64,000 bases of DNA from Pseudomonas kermanshahensis. Its GTDB lineage: Bacteria; Pseudomonadota; Gammaproteobacteria; Pseudomonadales; Pseudomonadaceae. The stretch lies in contig NZ_JABWRY020000001.1 in the NCBI RefSeq assembly GCF_014269205.2, forward strand, positions 5,256,001 through 5,320,000, written 5' to 3'. The translations under genes were made by a program, and so were the position numbers. Shown here piece by piece: positions 20,110-30,450 of the stretch (position 1 is the first letter of the stretch; each line of letters begins with the position of its first letter). The notes under the pieces were generated by a model, which worked only from the letters and a program-made list of their open reading frames with translations, searched no databases and was not told the DNA's origin.

Positions 20110-20370
20110 GCCTTCAAGTCCTTGTGACGTTATTGAGGCACGAATATATCGTCTTCAGTCTGGTGTGCGTATGTCGGAAGATTTTCAGCGCTTACGAAAT
20201 CGGGCGCCGCGCGGGCGGCGCATCTCAAAACCATCGCACAACTCAAGCCCTACATATGAACGATTCCAACAATTCCGGTCAAAGGTGTGCCCCGAAGCCC
20301 TCGCCAGGTCATCAAAGAACTGCCCGAGTCATTCGGGTACGACTTGGAAGCCACTGTTACAGGATTTGGG

Positions 20371-21606
20371 ATGCTTGAATTAGTTGCCGCGTTTATCTGC
20401 CTTACCACCCTTCTCACCTACGTCAACTACCGCTTCATCGGCCTGCCACCCGCCATTGGCGTGATGGTCACGGCACTGCTGTTCTCGTTGATGCTGCAAG
20501 GGCTTAGCCTGATTGGCTTCCCTGGCCTCGAAGAGCGCGTCGAAGGCCTGATGAACCAGATCGACTTCAACGATTTGCTGATGCACTGGATGCTGGCATT
20601 CCTGCTGTTCGCCGGCGCCTTGCACGTCAACCTCTCAGACCTGCGTAGCTATCGCTGGCCGATCGGCCTGCTGGCGACCATCGGCGTACTGATCGCCACC
20701 GTGGTGATCGGCTACCTGTCGCACTGGGTGTTCGCGATGTTTGGCTGGCAGGTTCCGCTGATCTACTGCCTGCTGTTCGGCGCGCTGATCTCGCCCACCG
20801 ACCCGATTGCCGTGCTCGGCGCATTGCGGACCGCCAATGCCTCCAAGCCGCTGAAAACCACCATCGTCGGCGAATCGCTGTTCAACGACGGCACCGCGGT
20901 CGTGGTGTTCACCGTGCTGCTGGGCATCATCCAGCTCGGCGAAACCCCCAGTGCCTATGACACGGCGGTCCTGTTCGCCCGCGAGGCCATTGGCGGCGTG
21001 GTGTTCGGCGGCGTGATCGGCTACGCCACCTACCGCATGATCAAGAGCGTCGAGCAGTACCAGGTCGAGGTCATGCTGACCTTGGCGCTGGTCATCGGTG
21101 GCTCGGCAATGTGCTACGAACTGCACGTTTCTGCACCGATCGCCATGGTGGTCGCCGGCCTGATCATCGGCAACATGGGGCGCAACCTGGCGATGAACGA
21201 CATGACCCGTCGCTACATGGACGGTTTCTGGGAGTTGATCGATGACATGCTCAACGCCTTGCTGTTCGCGCTGATCGGCCTTGAGCTTCTGCTGCTGCCG
21301 TTCAACTGGATGCACCTGGCGGCCGGCGGGGTGCTGGCACTGGCGGTCCTGCTGTCGCGGCTGCTTACCGTGGCCCCGGCAATCTTGCTGCTGCGACGCT
21401 GGCGGAGTGTGCCGAAAGGCACCGTGCGGGTACTGACCTGGGGCGGCCTGCGCGGCGGCGTGTCGGTAGCGCTGGCACTGTCGCTGCCGCTGGGTGAGGA
21501 ACGTGACCTGCTGCTGTCGATCACCTACATCGTGGTGCTGTCGTCGATCCTGGTGCAGGGGCTGAGCATCGGGCGGGTGGTGCGCAAGGTTAGCGCCCAG
21601 CCCTGA
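20371..21606 (+). CDS. CPA1-family cation/proton antiporter (NhaP-like)
   Basis: The protein has 411 residues from the ATG at 20371, with AGGAT upstream; the longer reading from about 20287 adds a hydrophilic stretch without a ribosome site. It has about 12 membrane helices. The core signatures of CPA1 exchangers are present: FLLFAGALHVNLSDLRSYRW, then ISPTDPIAVLGAL (the T-D-P-x-A motif), ESLFNDGTAVVVF (the N-D ion-binding pair) and GLRGGVSVALALSLP (R-G-G-V motif). It would exchange Na+ or K+ for protons at the inner membrane. There is no long C-terminal cytosolic domain. It stands alone and ends at a REP pair. Confidence 0.92.
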   Translation: MLELVAAFICLTTLLTYVNYRFIGLPPAIGVMVTALLFSLMLQGLSLIGFPGLEERVEGLMNQIDFNDLLMHWMLAFLLFAGALHVNLSDLRSYRWPIGLLATIGVLIATVVIGYLSHWVFAMFGWQVPLIYCLLFGALISPTDPIAVLGALRTANASKPLKTTIVGESLFNDGTAVVVFTVLLGIIQLGETPSAYDTAVLFAREAIGGVVFGGVIGYATYRMIKSVEQYQVEVMLTLALVIGGSAMCYELHVSAPIAMVVAGLIIGNMGRNLAMNDMTRRYMDGFWELIDDMLNALLFALIGLELLLLPFNWMHLAAGGVLALAVLLSRLLTVAPAILLLRRWRSVPKGTVRVLTWGGLRGGVSVALALSLPLGEERDLLLSITYIVVLSSILVQGLSIGRVVRKVSAQP

Positions 21607-21613
21607 GATTGCC

Positions 21614-21716
21614 GGGGCCGCTTTGCGGCCCATCGCGACACAAGGCCGCTCCTACACGGGATTCGCATTCTCCTGTAGGAGCGGCCTTGTGTCGCGATGG
21701 GCTGCAAGGCAGCCCC
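21614..21716. repeat. REP element pair (type CGCGACACAAGGCCGC) with GGCC flanks
   Basis: The left copy CATCGCGACACAAGGCCGCT and its inverted partner GGCCTTGTGTCGCGATG are bounded by palindromic outer arms (GGGGCCGCTTTGCGGCC and GGGCTGCAAGGCAGCCCC). They separate the convergent antiporter and thioesterase genes. Confidence 0.9.
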
Positions 21717-21723
21717 AAAATAT

Positions 21724-22125
21724 CTACTCGACTGCCGAGTCCGGGAACTGGTCCTGGACGTATTTGATCTCGGTGCGCCCGTGAGCCGCGGGCATGCCAT
21801 CTTCGCCGAGGTTGACGAACACCATCTTGTCGACGGTCAGGATGCTCTTGCGGGTGATCTTGTTGCGCACTTCGCACTTGAGGGTAATCGAAGTGCGGCC
21901 GAATTCTGTGGCGGTGATGCCCAGTTCGATGATGTCGCCCTGGCGTGAGGCACTGACGAAGTTGATCTCCGACATGTACTTGGTCACCACACGCTGGTTG
22001 CCCAACTGGACGATGGCGTAAATCGCCGCTTCTTCGTCGATCCAGCGCAACAGGCTGCCACCGAACAGGGTGCCATTGGGGTTGAGGTCTTCGGGTTTTA
22101 CCCATTTGCGGGTGTGAAAGTTCAT
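21724..22125 (-). CDS. Acyl-CoA thioesterase (hotdog fold, YciA-like)
   Basis: The protein has 133 residues from the ATG at 22125, with AGGAG upstream. The hotdog-domain pattern is clear: LNPNGTLFGGSLLRWIDEEAA, with the usual G-x-x-F-G-G-x-x-L-x-x-x-D helix, then INFVSASRQGDIIELGITATEFG and the C-terminal VFVNLGEDGMPAAHG. This fits the acyl-CoA thioester hydrolase family (YciA/BACH type), which releases free CoA from acyl-CoAs in the cytosol. Chain-length preference cannot be read from sequence. The gene faces away from the ahcY riboswitch leader. Confidence 0.85.
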   Translation of the reverse strand: MNFHTRKWVKPEDLNPNGTLFGGSLLRWIDEEAAIYAIVQLGNQRVVTKYMSEINFVSASRQGDIIELGITATEFGRTSITLKCEVRNKITRKSILTVDKMVFVNLGEDGMPAAHGRTEIKYVQDQFPDSAVE

Positions 22126-22163
22126 CGGTACTCCTAACCTGCTTGGCTAACGTGCATTCATGA

Positions 22164-23831
<1,668 letters not shown>

Positions 23832-23835
23832 GCGG

Positions 23836-23867
23836 CAAGCGCCCGGCGGCATGCCGGCGGGCGCTTG
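23836..23867 (+). terminator. GC-rich hairpin after ahcY, possible attenuator before metF
   Basis: CAAGCGCCC and GGGCGCTTG form a 9-bp stem around a GC-rich inner part, starting just after the ahcY stop. The following bases (TAGTCGTTTAATC) are only weakly T-rich, so termination would be partial. It may set the ahcY to metF ratio or protect the 3' end. Confidence 0.5.
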
Positions 23868-23968
23868 TAGTCGTTTAATCTTGATCGATGCCCAAGCCAG
23901 GCCGGCCCCCACCGCCCTGGCTTTTACTTGCAGCGTGCGGCTCATGGCCTGCAGCTGAGGAAACAGAG

Positions 23969-24814
23969 ATGTCACAAGAACGCCGCTACAGTTTCGAATT
24001 CTTCCCGACCAAGACCGATGCCGGTCACGAAAAGCTGATGGGCGTTGCCCGCCAGCTGGCCACCTACAACCCCGATTTCTTCTCCTGCACCTACGGTGCG
24101 GGCGGCTCTACCCGCGACCGCACACTGAACACCGTGCTGCAGTTGGAGAGCGAAGTGAAAGTACCTGCCGCACCGCACCTGTCGTGCGTCGGCGACACCA
24201 AAGAAGAGCTGCGCGCCCTGCTTGCCGAGTACAAGGCCGCGGGCATCAAGCGCATCGTCGCCCTGCGCGGCGACCTGCCTTCCGGCATGGGCATGGCCAG
24301 CGGCGAGCTGCGCTACGCCAGCGACCTGGTCGAATTCATCCGCCAGGAAACCGGTGATCACTTCCACCTGGAAGTGGCGGCCTACCCCGAGATGCACCCC
24401 CAGGCCCGTAACTTCGAGATCGACCTGGCCAACTTCGTGCACAAGGTCAAGGCCGGTGCCGACAGCGCCATCACCCAGTACTTCTTCAACGCCGACAGCT
24501 ATTTCTATTTTGTCGAGCGTGCGCAGAAACTGGGCGTCGATATCCCGGTGGTGCCCGGCATCATGCCGATTACCAACTACAGCAAGCTGGCCCGGTTCTC
24601 CGACGCCTGCGGCGCCGAGATCCCGCGCTGGATCCGCAAGCAGCTGGAAGCCTATGGCGACGACACCGCCAGCATCCAGGCCTTCGGCGAAGAAGTGATC
24701 ACCCGCATGTGTGAACAACTGCTGCAAGGCGGCGCACCGGGCCTGCACTTCTATACCTTGAACCAGGCCGAAGCGAGCCTGGCGATCTGGAACAACCTGA
24801 AGCTGCCTCGCTGA
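23969..24814 (+). CDS. metF: 5,10-methylenetetrahydrofolate reductase
   Basis: The protein has 281 residues from the ATG at 23969, with GAGGAAA about 8 bases upstream. This FAD enzyme reduces methylenetetrahydrofolate to methyltetrahydrofolate for methionine synthesis. Signatures: SFEFFPTKTDAGHEKL (catalytic glutamate in FEFFP), FFSCTYGAGGSTRDRT, LSCVGDTKEEL, IVALRGDLP, KVKAGADSAITQYFFNADSYF and PGIMPITNYSKLARF. Length is normal for bacterial MetF. It lies 137 bases downstream of ahcY with an intervening hairpin, consistent with a regenerating methionine-cycle operon that starts at the SAH riboswitch. A terminator follows. Confidence 0.97.
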   Translation: MSQERRYSFEFFPTKTDAGHEKLMGVARQLATYNPDFFSCTYGAGGSTRDRTLNTVLQLESEVKVPAAPHLSCVGDTKEELRALLAEYKAAGIKRIVALRGDLPSGMGMASGELRYASDLVEFIRQETGDHFHLEVAAYPEMHPQARNFEIDLANFVHKVKAGADSAITQYFFNADSYFYFVERAQKLGVDIPVVPGIMPITNYSKLARFSDACGAEIPRWIRKQLEAYGDDTASIQAFGEEVITRMCEQLLQGGAPGLHFYTLNQAEASLAIWNNLKLPR

Positions 24815-24847
24815 AACTTTTTGGCAATATCTGATTAAGAAATGATT

Positions 24848-24884
24848 AAGGCTTTGGTCATAGACTAAGGCCTTATTTATTTTC
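24848..24884 (+). terminator. Rho-independent terminator of metF
   Basis: AAGGCTTTGGTC and GACTAAGGCCTT pair over 12 bp with two G-U wobbles around an ATA loop, followed by ATTTATTTTC. It lies 33 bases after the metF stop and just before the next gene. Confidence 0.8.
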
Positions 24885-24907
24885 GGGTTAAACAGGTCTT
24901 GCCTGAC

Positions 24908-25984
24908 ATGCAGCATCCCCAGCCATCGCGCCCTCAGCTCGTCTACTTGGCTTTCGGCCCGGCCACCTACCATCAGGAAGCCTGCTTCAGCATCGTCAGT
25001 GCCCTTGCCCACCTGGACGTGTCGGCAGGCGAGGCGCTGGATATTCAGGTCTATACCGACAACCTGGCGCCCTATGCCAAGCTGCCGGTCACGCTGCACC
25101 TGCTCGACGACGCCACGCGCGCGGCGTGGAATGCCCCGCATGGTTATCACTTTCGCAGCAAGCATGTGCTGCTGCGCCAGGTGCTGACGCAGCATGCAAT
25201 GGCGGTGCTGATCGATACCGATACCTTCTTCCGTCAGTCACCGATGCGGCTGTTCCAGCGGGTCGCGCCTGGCCATCTGCTGTGCAACGCCATCGGCGGG
25301 CGCTACGGCGCCAACCAGAAATGCCTGCTGTACAAGAACCTGCTGTCCGTCCTCCAGGCCCAAGGCCTGGCCGATTGCCAGATGCCGCTGATCAACTCGG
25401 GCGTGATCGGGCTCACCGCCGAAGACGCGCAGGCACTGGACCACTCCATCGCCATGATGGACCAGTTCTACCCACTGGCCCGCGAGGCTTACACCCTCGA
25501 AGAGTTCTGCCTGGCCGTGGCGGCCTACCGCAAACTGCAGCTGGCCGAGTGCACCGACGTCATCCACCACTACTGGAGCCGCAAGGCCCAGTTCCGCGCC
25601 AAGATCCAGGCCTGGCTGCGCAAACATGGCGATGCGCCGCTGTGTGAAGCCGCGCTGGCCGATGTTGCGCGGGTCAATGATCAACTGCCGCGGCCGCCGA
25701 CCCTGCATCGGCTGGGCTACAAGGCGTTGAGCCTGACCCTGCCCAGCCACGAGCGGCAATTTGCCCGCGAATTACTGTATGGCAGCTACCCCTACCCTAA
25801 CGAGTTCGACCGGGCCTGTGCATCGGCCTGGTGGGACAAAGCTCTGGAGAACTTCAATGCGCGCAACGGCCGCATCGAACCCGAACAGCTGCGCCAGTGC
25901 CTGCGCCACCCGGGCCTGCGCCTGTCGCTCGGGGAACAGCGCAAAGCTATCGAAGCGCACCTGCTCAAGCCGGCGCAGGCCTGA
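24908..25984 (+). CDS. Putative glycosyltransferase-like protein (GT-A fold, DxD motif)
   Basis: The protein has 358 residues from the ATG at 24908; a TTG nine bases earlier is also possible. It has no signal peptide. Residues of about 10-30 (LVYLAFGPATYHQEACFSIV) and the VLIDTDTFFRQSP segment (an acidic D-T-D, metal-binding DxD type) resemble nucleotide-sugar transferases of the GT-A fold. YHFRSKHVLLRQVL just before fits a sugar-nucleotide-binding helix, and LINSGVIGL resembles the usual N-S-G loop. The C-terminal third is helical and unassigned. No lipopolysaccharide or capsule genes are adjacent, so donor and acceptor are unknown. The family is an inference. Confidence 0.6.
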   Translation: MQHPQPSRPQLVYLAFGPATYHQEACFSIVSALAHLDVSAGEALDIQVYTDNLAPYAKLPVTLHLLDDATRAAWNAPHGYHFRSKHVLLRQVLTQHAMAVLIDTDTFFRQSPMRLFQRVAPGHLLCNAIGGRYGANQKCLLYKNLLSVLQAQGLADCQMPLINSGVIGLTAEDAQALDHSIAMMDQFYPLAREAYTLEEFCLAVAAYRKLQLAECTDVIHHYWSRKAQFRAKIQAWLRKHGDAPLCEAALADVARVNDQLPRPPTLHRLGYKALSLTLPSHERQFARELLYGSYPYPNEFDRACASAWWDKALENFNARNGRIEPEQLRQCLRHPGLRLSLGEQRKAIEAHLLKPAQA

Positions 25985-26036
25985 ACAGCCGCCGCTTCAC
26001 TGGCCTTGAGCAGGCCGAGCGCGTAATCTGCGGCCC

Positions 26037-26825
26037 ATGCTCGCCACCACCCGCCTGTTCTGGATCCTGCTGCTCGCCTGCCTGAGCCCGTTGGCCCTGG
26101 CCGAACGCCTGCGCCTGGTGTCCGACGACTGGGCACCGTATGTGTACCAGCAAGACGGCCAACCCCGGGGCATCGACTACGAAGTGACCACCCAGGTATT
26201 CAGGCGCCTGGGGGTAGAAGTGGAATGGCAGTTCCTGCCCTGGAAGCGCTGCCTGGCGATGATCGAGCAAGGGCTGGCCGACGGTATTGTGGATATCTTC
26301 CAATTCGACACGCGCAAGCCCTATCTGGTCTACCCAACGGAGCCCATGTCGGATGTCGAGTTCGTGCTATTTCAGGCGCGTAACCGCCGCCATGCCGTCA
26401 CCGGGCTGGACGATCTTGCGGGCCTGACCGTCGGCACATCGCCCGGCTACACCTATGGCGCTGCATTTAATGATTCGCCGCGTTTTCGCCGCGAAGCAGC
26501 CCCTACCCATGAAGCCAACTTCGGCAAACTGCTGCTGGGCCGTATCGATTTGCTGATTACCGACCGCAAAGTCGGGCGCTACCTGATGCGCCAGCTGGGC
26601 CTTGAACAACGGATCGAAGCGCTGCCATGGGTGGTCAGCCGACAGACGCAATACCTGGGGCTGACCCGCAAACCCGGGCGAGAGGCACTGGCCCAAGCGT
26701 TTTCCGAAGAGTTGCAACGTTTCAAGCAGGAACCGGCGTACGCCGCCATCAGCCACCGCTACATAGGCGACATCGGAAACATTCTCAACGCCGTTGAGCA
26801 GCAGGAAAGCAGCACGTCGCGATAG
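26037..26825 (+). CDS. Orphan periplasmic substrate-binding protein (SBP family 3)
   Basis: The protein has 262 residues. The signal peptide ends near LSPLALAE. The mature part begins RLRLVSDDWAPYVYQQDGQ, then GIDYEVTTQVFRRLGVEVEW, VDIFQFDTRKPYLVYPTEP and LTVGTSPGYTYG, the standard order of PF00497 binding proteins, ending in a helical C-terminal lobe. Like the binding protein at the start of the window it has no permease or ATPase next door, and the two share the opening pattern L-R-L-V-x-D-x-W-x-P. The substrate is unknown. It follows the glycosyltransferase-like gene by 52 bases and precedes rhlE. Confidence 0.8.
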   Translation: MLATTRLFWILLLACLSPLALAERLRLVSDDWAPYVYQQDGQPRGIDYEVTTQVFRRLGVEVEWQFLPWKRCLAMIEQGLADGIVDIFQFDTRKPYLVYPTEPMSDVEFVLFQARNRRHAVTGLDDLAGLTVGTSPGYTYGAAFNDSPRFRREAAPTHEANFGKLLLGRIDLLITDRKVGRYLMRQLGLEQRIEALPWVVSRQTQYLGLTRKPGREALAQAFSEELQRFKQEPAYAAISHRYIGDIGNILNAVEQQESSTSR

Positions 26826-27043
26826 CTCTGTTATACTCGGGCCTTCCCGCCAGGCTTACGCCCGGACGCTCGGCCTAGCAACAGGCATCCCGATCGGCAA
26901 CGACGCACCATCGCGTCAGCCCTCCGCTTCCTGGATGTGCAGTGAAAGCCAAGCTGGACCGGACGCGATCGCATCTCACCGATGCCCGTCGCGCCAGGCA
27001 GAACATCCCAACGGGCCCAGCCCACACGAGAACAGGATTGCCC

Positions 27044-28927
27044 ATGTCCTTTGCTTCCCTCGGTCTCTCCGAGGCTCTTGTCCGCGCTATCGAGGCTGCG
27101 GGCTATACCCAGCCGACTCCGGTGCAACAGCGGGCTGTTCCCGCCGTGTTGCAAGGCCGTGATCTGATGGTCGCCGCCCAGACAGGTACTGGTAAAACCG
27201 GCGGTTTCGCCTTGCCGATCCTCGAGCGCCTGTTCCCGGGTGGCCACCCTGACAAGTCGCAGCGCCATGGCCCGCGCCAGCCTCGCGTACTGGTCCTGAC
27301 TCCGACCCGCGAACTGGCCGCCCAGGTGCATGACAGCTTCAAGGTCTATGCCCGTGATCTGCCGCTGGTCAGCGCCTGTATCTTCGGCGGTGTCGGCATG
27401 AACCCACAAATCCAGGCCATCGCCAAAGGTGTCGATGTACTGGTCGCGTGCCCTGGCCGCCTGCTCGACCTGGCTGGCCAAGGCAAGGTCGACCTGGCCC
27501 ACGTCGAAATCCTGGTTCTCGACGAAGCCGACCGCATGCTCGACATGGGCTTCATCCATGACGTGAAGAAGGTCCTTGCCCGCCTGCCGGCCAAACGCCA
27601 GAACCTGCTGTTCTCGGCCACCTTCTCCAAGGACATCACCGACCTGGCCGACAAGCTCCTGCATAACCCGGAGCGCATCGAGGTCACCCCACCGAACACC
27701 ACGGTCGAGCGCATCGAGCAGCGCATCTACCGCCTGCCCGCCAGCCACAAGCGTGCGCTGCTGGCACACCTGATCACCCAGGGTGCCTGGGAACAGGTGC
27801 TGGTCTTCACCCGTACCAAGCATGGCGCCAACCGCCTGGCCGAGTACCTGGAAAAGCACGGCCTGACCGCCGCCGCGATCCACGGTAACAAGAGCCAGAA
27901 CGCCCGCACCAAAGCCCTGGCCGACTTCAAGGCCAACGCGGTACGGGTACTGGTTGCCACCGACATCGCCGCCCGCGGCCTGGACATCGACCAATTGCCC
28001 CACGTGGTCAACTTCGAGCTGCCCAATGTCGAGGAGGACTACGTCCACCGCATTGGCCGCACGGGCCGTGCCGGCCGTTCGGGTGAGGCCATTTCCCTGG
28101 TCGCACCTGATGAAGAGAAGCTGCTCAAGAGCATCGAGCGGGTCACCAAGCAGAAGATTGCTGACGGCGACCTGATGGGCTTCGACGCAAGCCAGGTCGA
28201 GGCCGAGAAGCCGGAAGTGCGCGAACGCCCGCAAAACGCCGGCCGTGGCGGTCGCAACCAGCCACGCGGCGAAGGCGGCAAAGACGCCAACGGCGGCCGC
28301 AAAGACAAAGGCAAGGACAAGGGCAAGACCCGGCAGCACGCTGCCGAGAAGCCTGCCGAGAAGGAAAAGGCGGGCGACAAGCCGCAACAGCGCAAGCCGC
28401 GTGACAACAAGCCACGCCAGCAGCAAGCCAGCCAGAACAGCACACCGAAAGCACCGGCCGACCGTGCCCCGGACGAGTTCCTGGATGACGAAGTCGACAA
28501 CTTTGGCAACCGCGCTGACTACGTCAGCCCGTACCAGGGCAAAAACCAGGGGCGTAACCGCCGTCCTGGCGGTGGCACTGGCGCAGGTCAAAGCCAGGGC
28601 CAAGGTGCGGCTCCACGCAACAACAACGGCGGCCAACCTCGCACGGGTGGCCAGCCACGCAGCGCCAGCGGCGAGAAACGCCCACCGCGCAACAACGCGG
28701 GCGGTGGTGCACGCCGTGACAACAACGGTGGTGGTCGCGGTCGCCCGGCGCGCGATGATGCTGCGCGCCAGGAACCTGCAGTCCGCAGCTCGCGTGAGCC
28801 GCAGAACCAGCCTGTGATCATCCGCAAGGAATCCAAGCTCGATCGTTACCCAACGCCTGAGCAACTGGACGATCTGCCAAGCCGCCCACGCGGCGAGCGA
28901 CCTGCGCTGCTGACGCGCAATCGCTGA
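27044..28927 (+). CDS. rhlE: DEAD-box ATP-dependent RNA helicase RhlE
   Basis: The protein has 627 residues from the ATG at 27044, with AGGA about 9 bases upstream; an in-frame GTG at 26942 would add 34 residues without support. Helicase motifs in order: Q-motif ([14 protein letters not shown]), Walker [50 protein letters not shown], then [12 protein letters not shown] and [14 protein letters not shown]. From about residue 390 the tail is a long low-complexity stretch rich in Arg, Gly, Asn, Gln and Lys, probably an RNA-binding and condensate-prone region, before a short conserved end ([20 protein letters not shown]). It acts on structured RNA in cold growth and RNA turnover. A 218-base leader precedes it. 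Confidence 0.95.
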   Translation: MSFASLGLSEALVRAIEAAGYTQPTPVQQRAVPAVLQGRDLMVAAQTGTGKTGGFALPILERLFPGGHPDKSQRHGPRQPRVLVLTPTRELAAQVHDSFKVYARDLPLVSACIFGGVGMNPQIQAIAKGVDVLVACPGRLLDLAGQGKVDLAHVEILVLDEADRMLDMGFIHDVKKVLARLPAKRQNLLFSATFSKDITDLADKLLHNPERIEVTPPNTTVERIEQRIYRLPASHKRALLAHLITQGAWEQVLVFTRTKHGANRLAEYLEKHGLTAAAIHGNKSQNARTKALADFKANAVRVLVATDIAARGLDIDQLPHVVNFELPNVEEDYVHRIGRTGRAGRSGEAISLVAPDEEKLLKSIERVTKQKIADGDLMGFDASQVEAEKPEVRERPQNAGRGGRNQPRGEGGKDANGGRKDKGKDKGKTRQHAAEKPAEKEKAGDKPQQRKPRDNKPRQQQASQNSTPKAPADRAPDEFLDDEVDNFGNRADYVSPYQGKNQGRNRRPGGGTGAGQSQGQGAAPRNNNGGQPRTGGQPRSASGEKRPPRNNAGGGARRDNNGGGRGRPARDDAARQEPAVRSSREPQNQPVIIRKESKLDRYPTPEQLDDLPSRPRGERPALLTRNR

Positions 28928-28939
28928 TTGTAAAAAACT

Positions 28940-29043
28940 GGGGCCGCTGCGCGGCCCTTTCGCAACACAAGGCCGCTCCTACAGAAGAATGCGTTTCTCT
29001 GTAGCAGCGGCCTTGTGTCGCGAAAGGGCTGCGTAGCGGCCCC
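28940..29043. repeat. REP element pair (type CGCAACACAAGGCCGC) with GGCC flanks
   Basis: The left copy TTCGCAACACAAGGCCGCTC and the inverted copy GCGGCCTTGTGTCGCGAA have palindromic outer arms (GGGGCCGCTGCGCGGCCC and GGGCTGCGTAGCGGCCCC). They lie between convergent rhlE and yceI. Confidence 0.88.
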
Positions 29044-29065
29044 AGCGGTTTCAGCTATACCGCAA

Positions 29066-29644
29066 TTACTTCTGCTTCACGCCTTCAAGGCTGATATCCA
29101 GGTCCAGAGTCTGCGAAGTCGCGCCTGGGCCTTTGATGCCGAAGTCGTTCAGGTTAAGCGTGGTGGTGGCGTTGAAGCCAGCACGTTCGCCGCCCCATGG
29201 GTCTTTGCCTTCACCGTTGAAGGTGGCCTTGAAGGTGACCGGTTTGGTCACGCCGTGCAGGGTCAGGTCACCGGTCACGTCGGCAGTCTTCTCACCGGTC
29301 GATTTGACGGCAGTCGACACGAACTTGGCGTCCGGGTACTTCTTCACGTCCAGGAAGTCTTTGCTGGCGATGTGCTTGTCACGCTCGGCATGGTTCGACC
29401 ACAGGCTGGCAGTTTTCAGGTCGACGTTGATCTTGCTCGCTTCAGGCTTGGCGCTGTCCCAGCTGAAGTTGCCGTCGAAGTCCTTGAAGGTACCGTGAAT
29501 GAAGCTGTAGCCCAGGTGGCTGATCTTCCAGTCGACGAACGCATGCTGGCCTTCCTTGTCGATCTTGTAGTCAGCGGCCATGGCCTGGCCAGCGGAGAAC
29601 AGTGCAGTACCGAGCGCCAGAGCGGCAAAAGTCTTTTTCAACAT
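29066..29644 (-). CDS. YceI-family periplasmic protein
   Basis: The protein has 192 residues from the ATG at 29644; an in-frame start 18 bases earlier is less likely. The signal peptide ends at [11 protein letters not shown]. The lipocalin-like YceI fold is recognisable: [45 protein letters not shown], a [20 protein letters not shown] strand and the C-terminal [21 protein letters not shown]. YceI proteins bind long-chain isoprenoids in crystal structures and respond to base or salt stress. It lies 31 bases after a cytochrome b561 gene, and that pairing is common, suggesting a shared isoprenoid quinone role. Confidence 0.9.
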   Translation of the reverse strand: MLKKTFAALALGTALFSAGQAMAADYKIDKEGQHAFVDWKISHLGYSFIHGTFKDFDGNFSWDSAKPEASKINVDLKTASLWSNHAERDKHIASKDFLDVKKYPDAKFVSTAVKSTGEKTADVTGDLTLHGVTKPVTFKATFNGEGKDPWGGERAGFNATTTLNLNDFGIKGPGATSQTLDLDISLEGVKQK

Positions 29645-29675
29645 CCTTTCTATTCCTTGCAATTGAGGTTGAGAG

Positions 29676-30227
29676 TCAAGCTTTGCGGCCCAGCATACGG
29701 ATCAGGGTCGCGTCACGGTCTATGAAGTGGTGTTTCAGTGCTGCCAGGCCATGCAGCACGGCAAAAATCACCAGGCCCCAGGCTAGCCAGAGATGGATCA
29801 CCCCAGCCAGGTCCGCCTGATCGGGCAGGTCGCTGACCAAAGCCGGTACTTCGAACAAGCCGAATACCGGAATACCAACGCCGTCGGCAGTGGAGATCAA
29901 GTAACCGGCGATCATCACCGCGAACAGCCCCACATACAGTGCCAGATGGCCCAGCTTGGCGGCCACGCGGGTGAGTGCCCCGTGGTTGGCCGGTGCCGGC
30001 GGTGGCGGGCTGATGAAACGCCAGAGTACGCGCAGCAGCATCACTGCCAGCAGCACCAGGCCGATGCTCTTGTGCAGGTCAGGGCCCGACTTGCGCCAAG
30101 GGTCGTAGTAATCCAGGCCGACCATCCACAGCCCCAGGCCAAACAGGCCGAAGACTGCCAGCGCGACACCCCAGTGCAGGATGATGCTGACCACGCCGTA
30201 GCGAGAAGGTGAGTTGCGCAGTTGCAT
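29676..30227 (-). CDS. Cytochrome b561 (CybB-like)
   Basis: The protein has 183 residues from the ATG at 30227. Four membrane helices are evident, at about 12-35, 53-70, 91-112 and 145-165. Histidines suited to bind heme b sit in [32 protein letters not shown]-like [11 protein letters not shown] and [11 protein letters not shown]. This fits the prokaryotic cytochrome b561 family (PF01292), which oxidises quinol, or superoxide in E. coli CybB. It is the first gene of a probable two-gene unit with yceI (gap 31 bases). Confidence 0.88.
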   Translation of the reverse strand: MQLRNSPSRYGVVSIILHWGVALAVFGLFGLGLWMVGLDYYDPWRKSGPDLHKSIGLVLLAVMLLRVLWRFISPPPPAPANHGALTRVAAKLGHLALYVGLFAVMIAGYLISTADGVGIPVFGLFEVPALVSDLPDQADLAGVIHLWLAWGLVIFAVLHGLAALKHHFIDRDATLIRMLGRKA

Positions 30228-30386
30228 GTTGGCGTGTTTCCCCGTGAAAGCTGTGCACAGACTAACGCGTAACGTATCGAATAAAAGCGGAAAAAATTGC
30301 TTCGGATTATCGAGAAATCCGATGGATATTGTGAAAGCTTCCTATTAAGGAAACATTAACGATAGTCGGTGAGTTCAGGGTTGCCA

Positions 30387-30440
30387 GTGCCGGCCTCTTC
30401 GCAGCACAAGGCTGCGCCTACAGGAGGAGGAGGCCGGCAC
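30387..30440. repeat. Single REP copy inside a 10-base inverted repeat
   Basis: One REP-like unit (CTTCGCAGCACAAGGCTGCGCC then TACAGG) is enclosed by GTGCCGGCCT and AGGCCGGCAC, a perfect 10-base inverted repeat. The two cores of a normal pair are not present. Confidence 0.7.
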
Positions 30441-30450
30441 TGTCGATCAA

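Noticed and set aside
20287..20370. 28-codon N-terminal extension of the antiporter
   Set aside because: The added residues are hydrophilic and precede the first membrane helix without a ribosome site. AGGAT before the ATG at 20371 is better.
26826..27043. 218-base rhlE leader as a riboswitch or cold-responsive RNA
   Set aside because: No conserved motif or strong hairpin recognised by eye. TATACT at 26832 lacks a -35 partner.
26831..28864. 677-codon frame on the minus strand opposite rhlE
   Set aside because: Shadow of rhlE, low-complexity Val/Leu/Ala translation without any recognisable motif.
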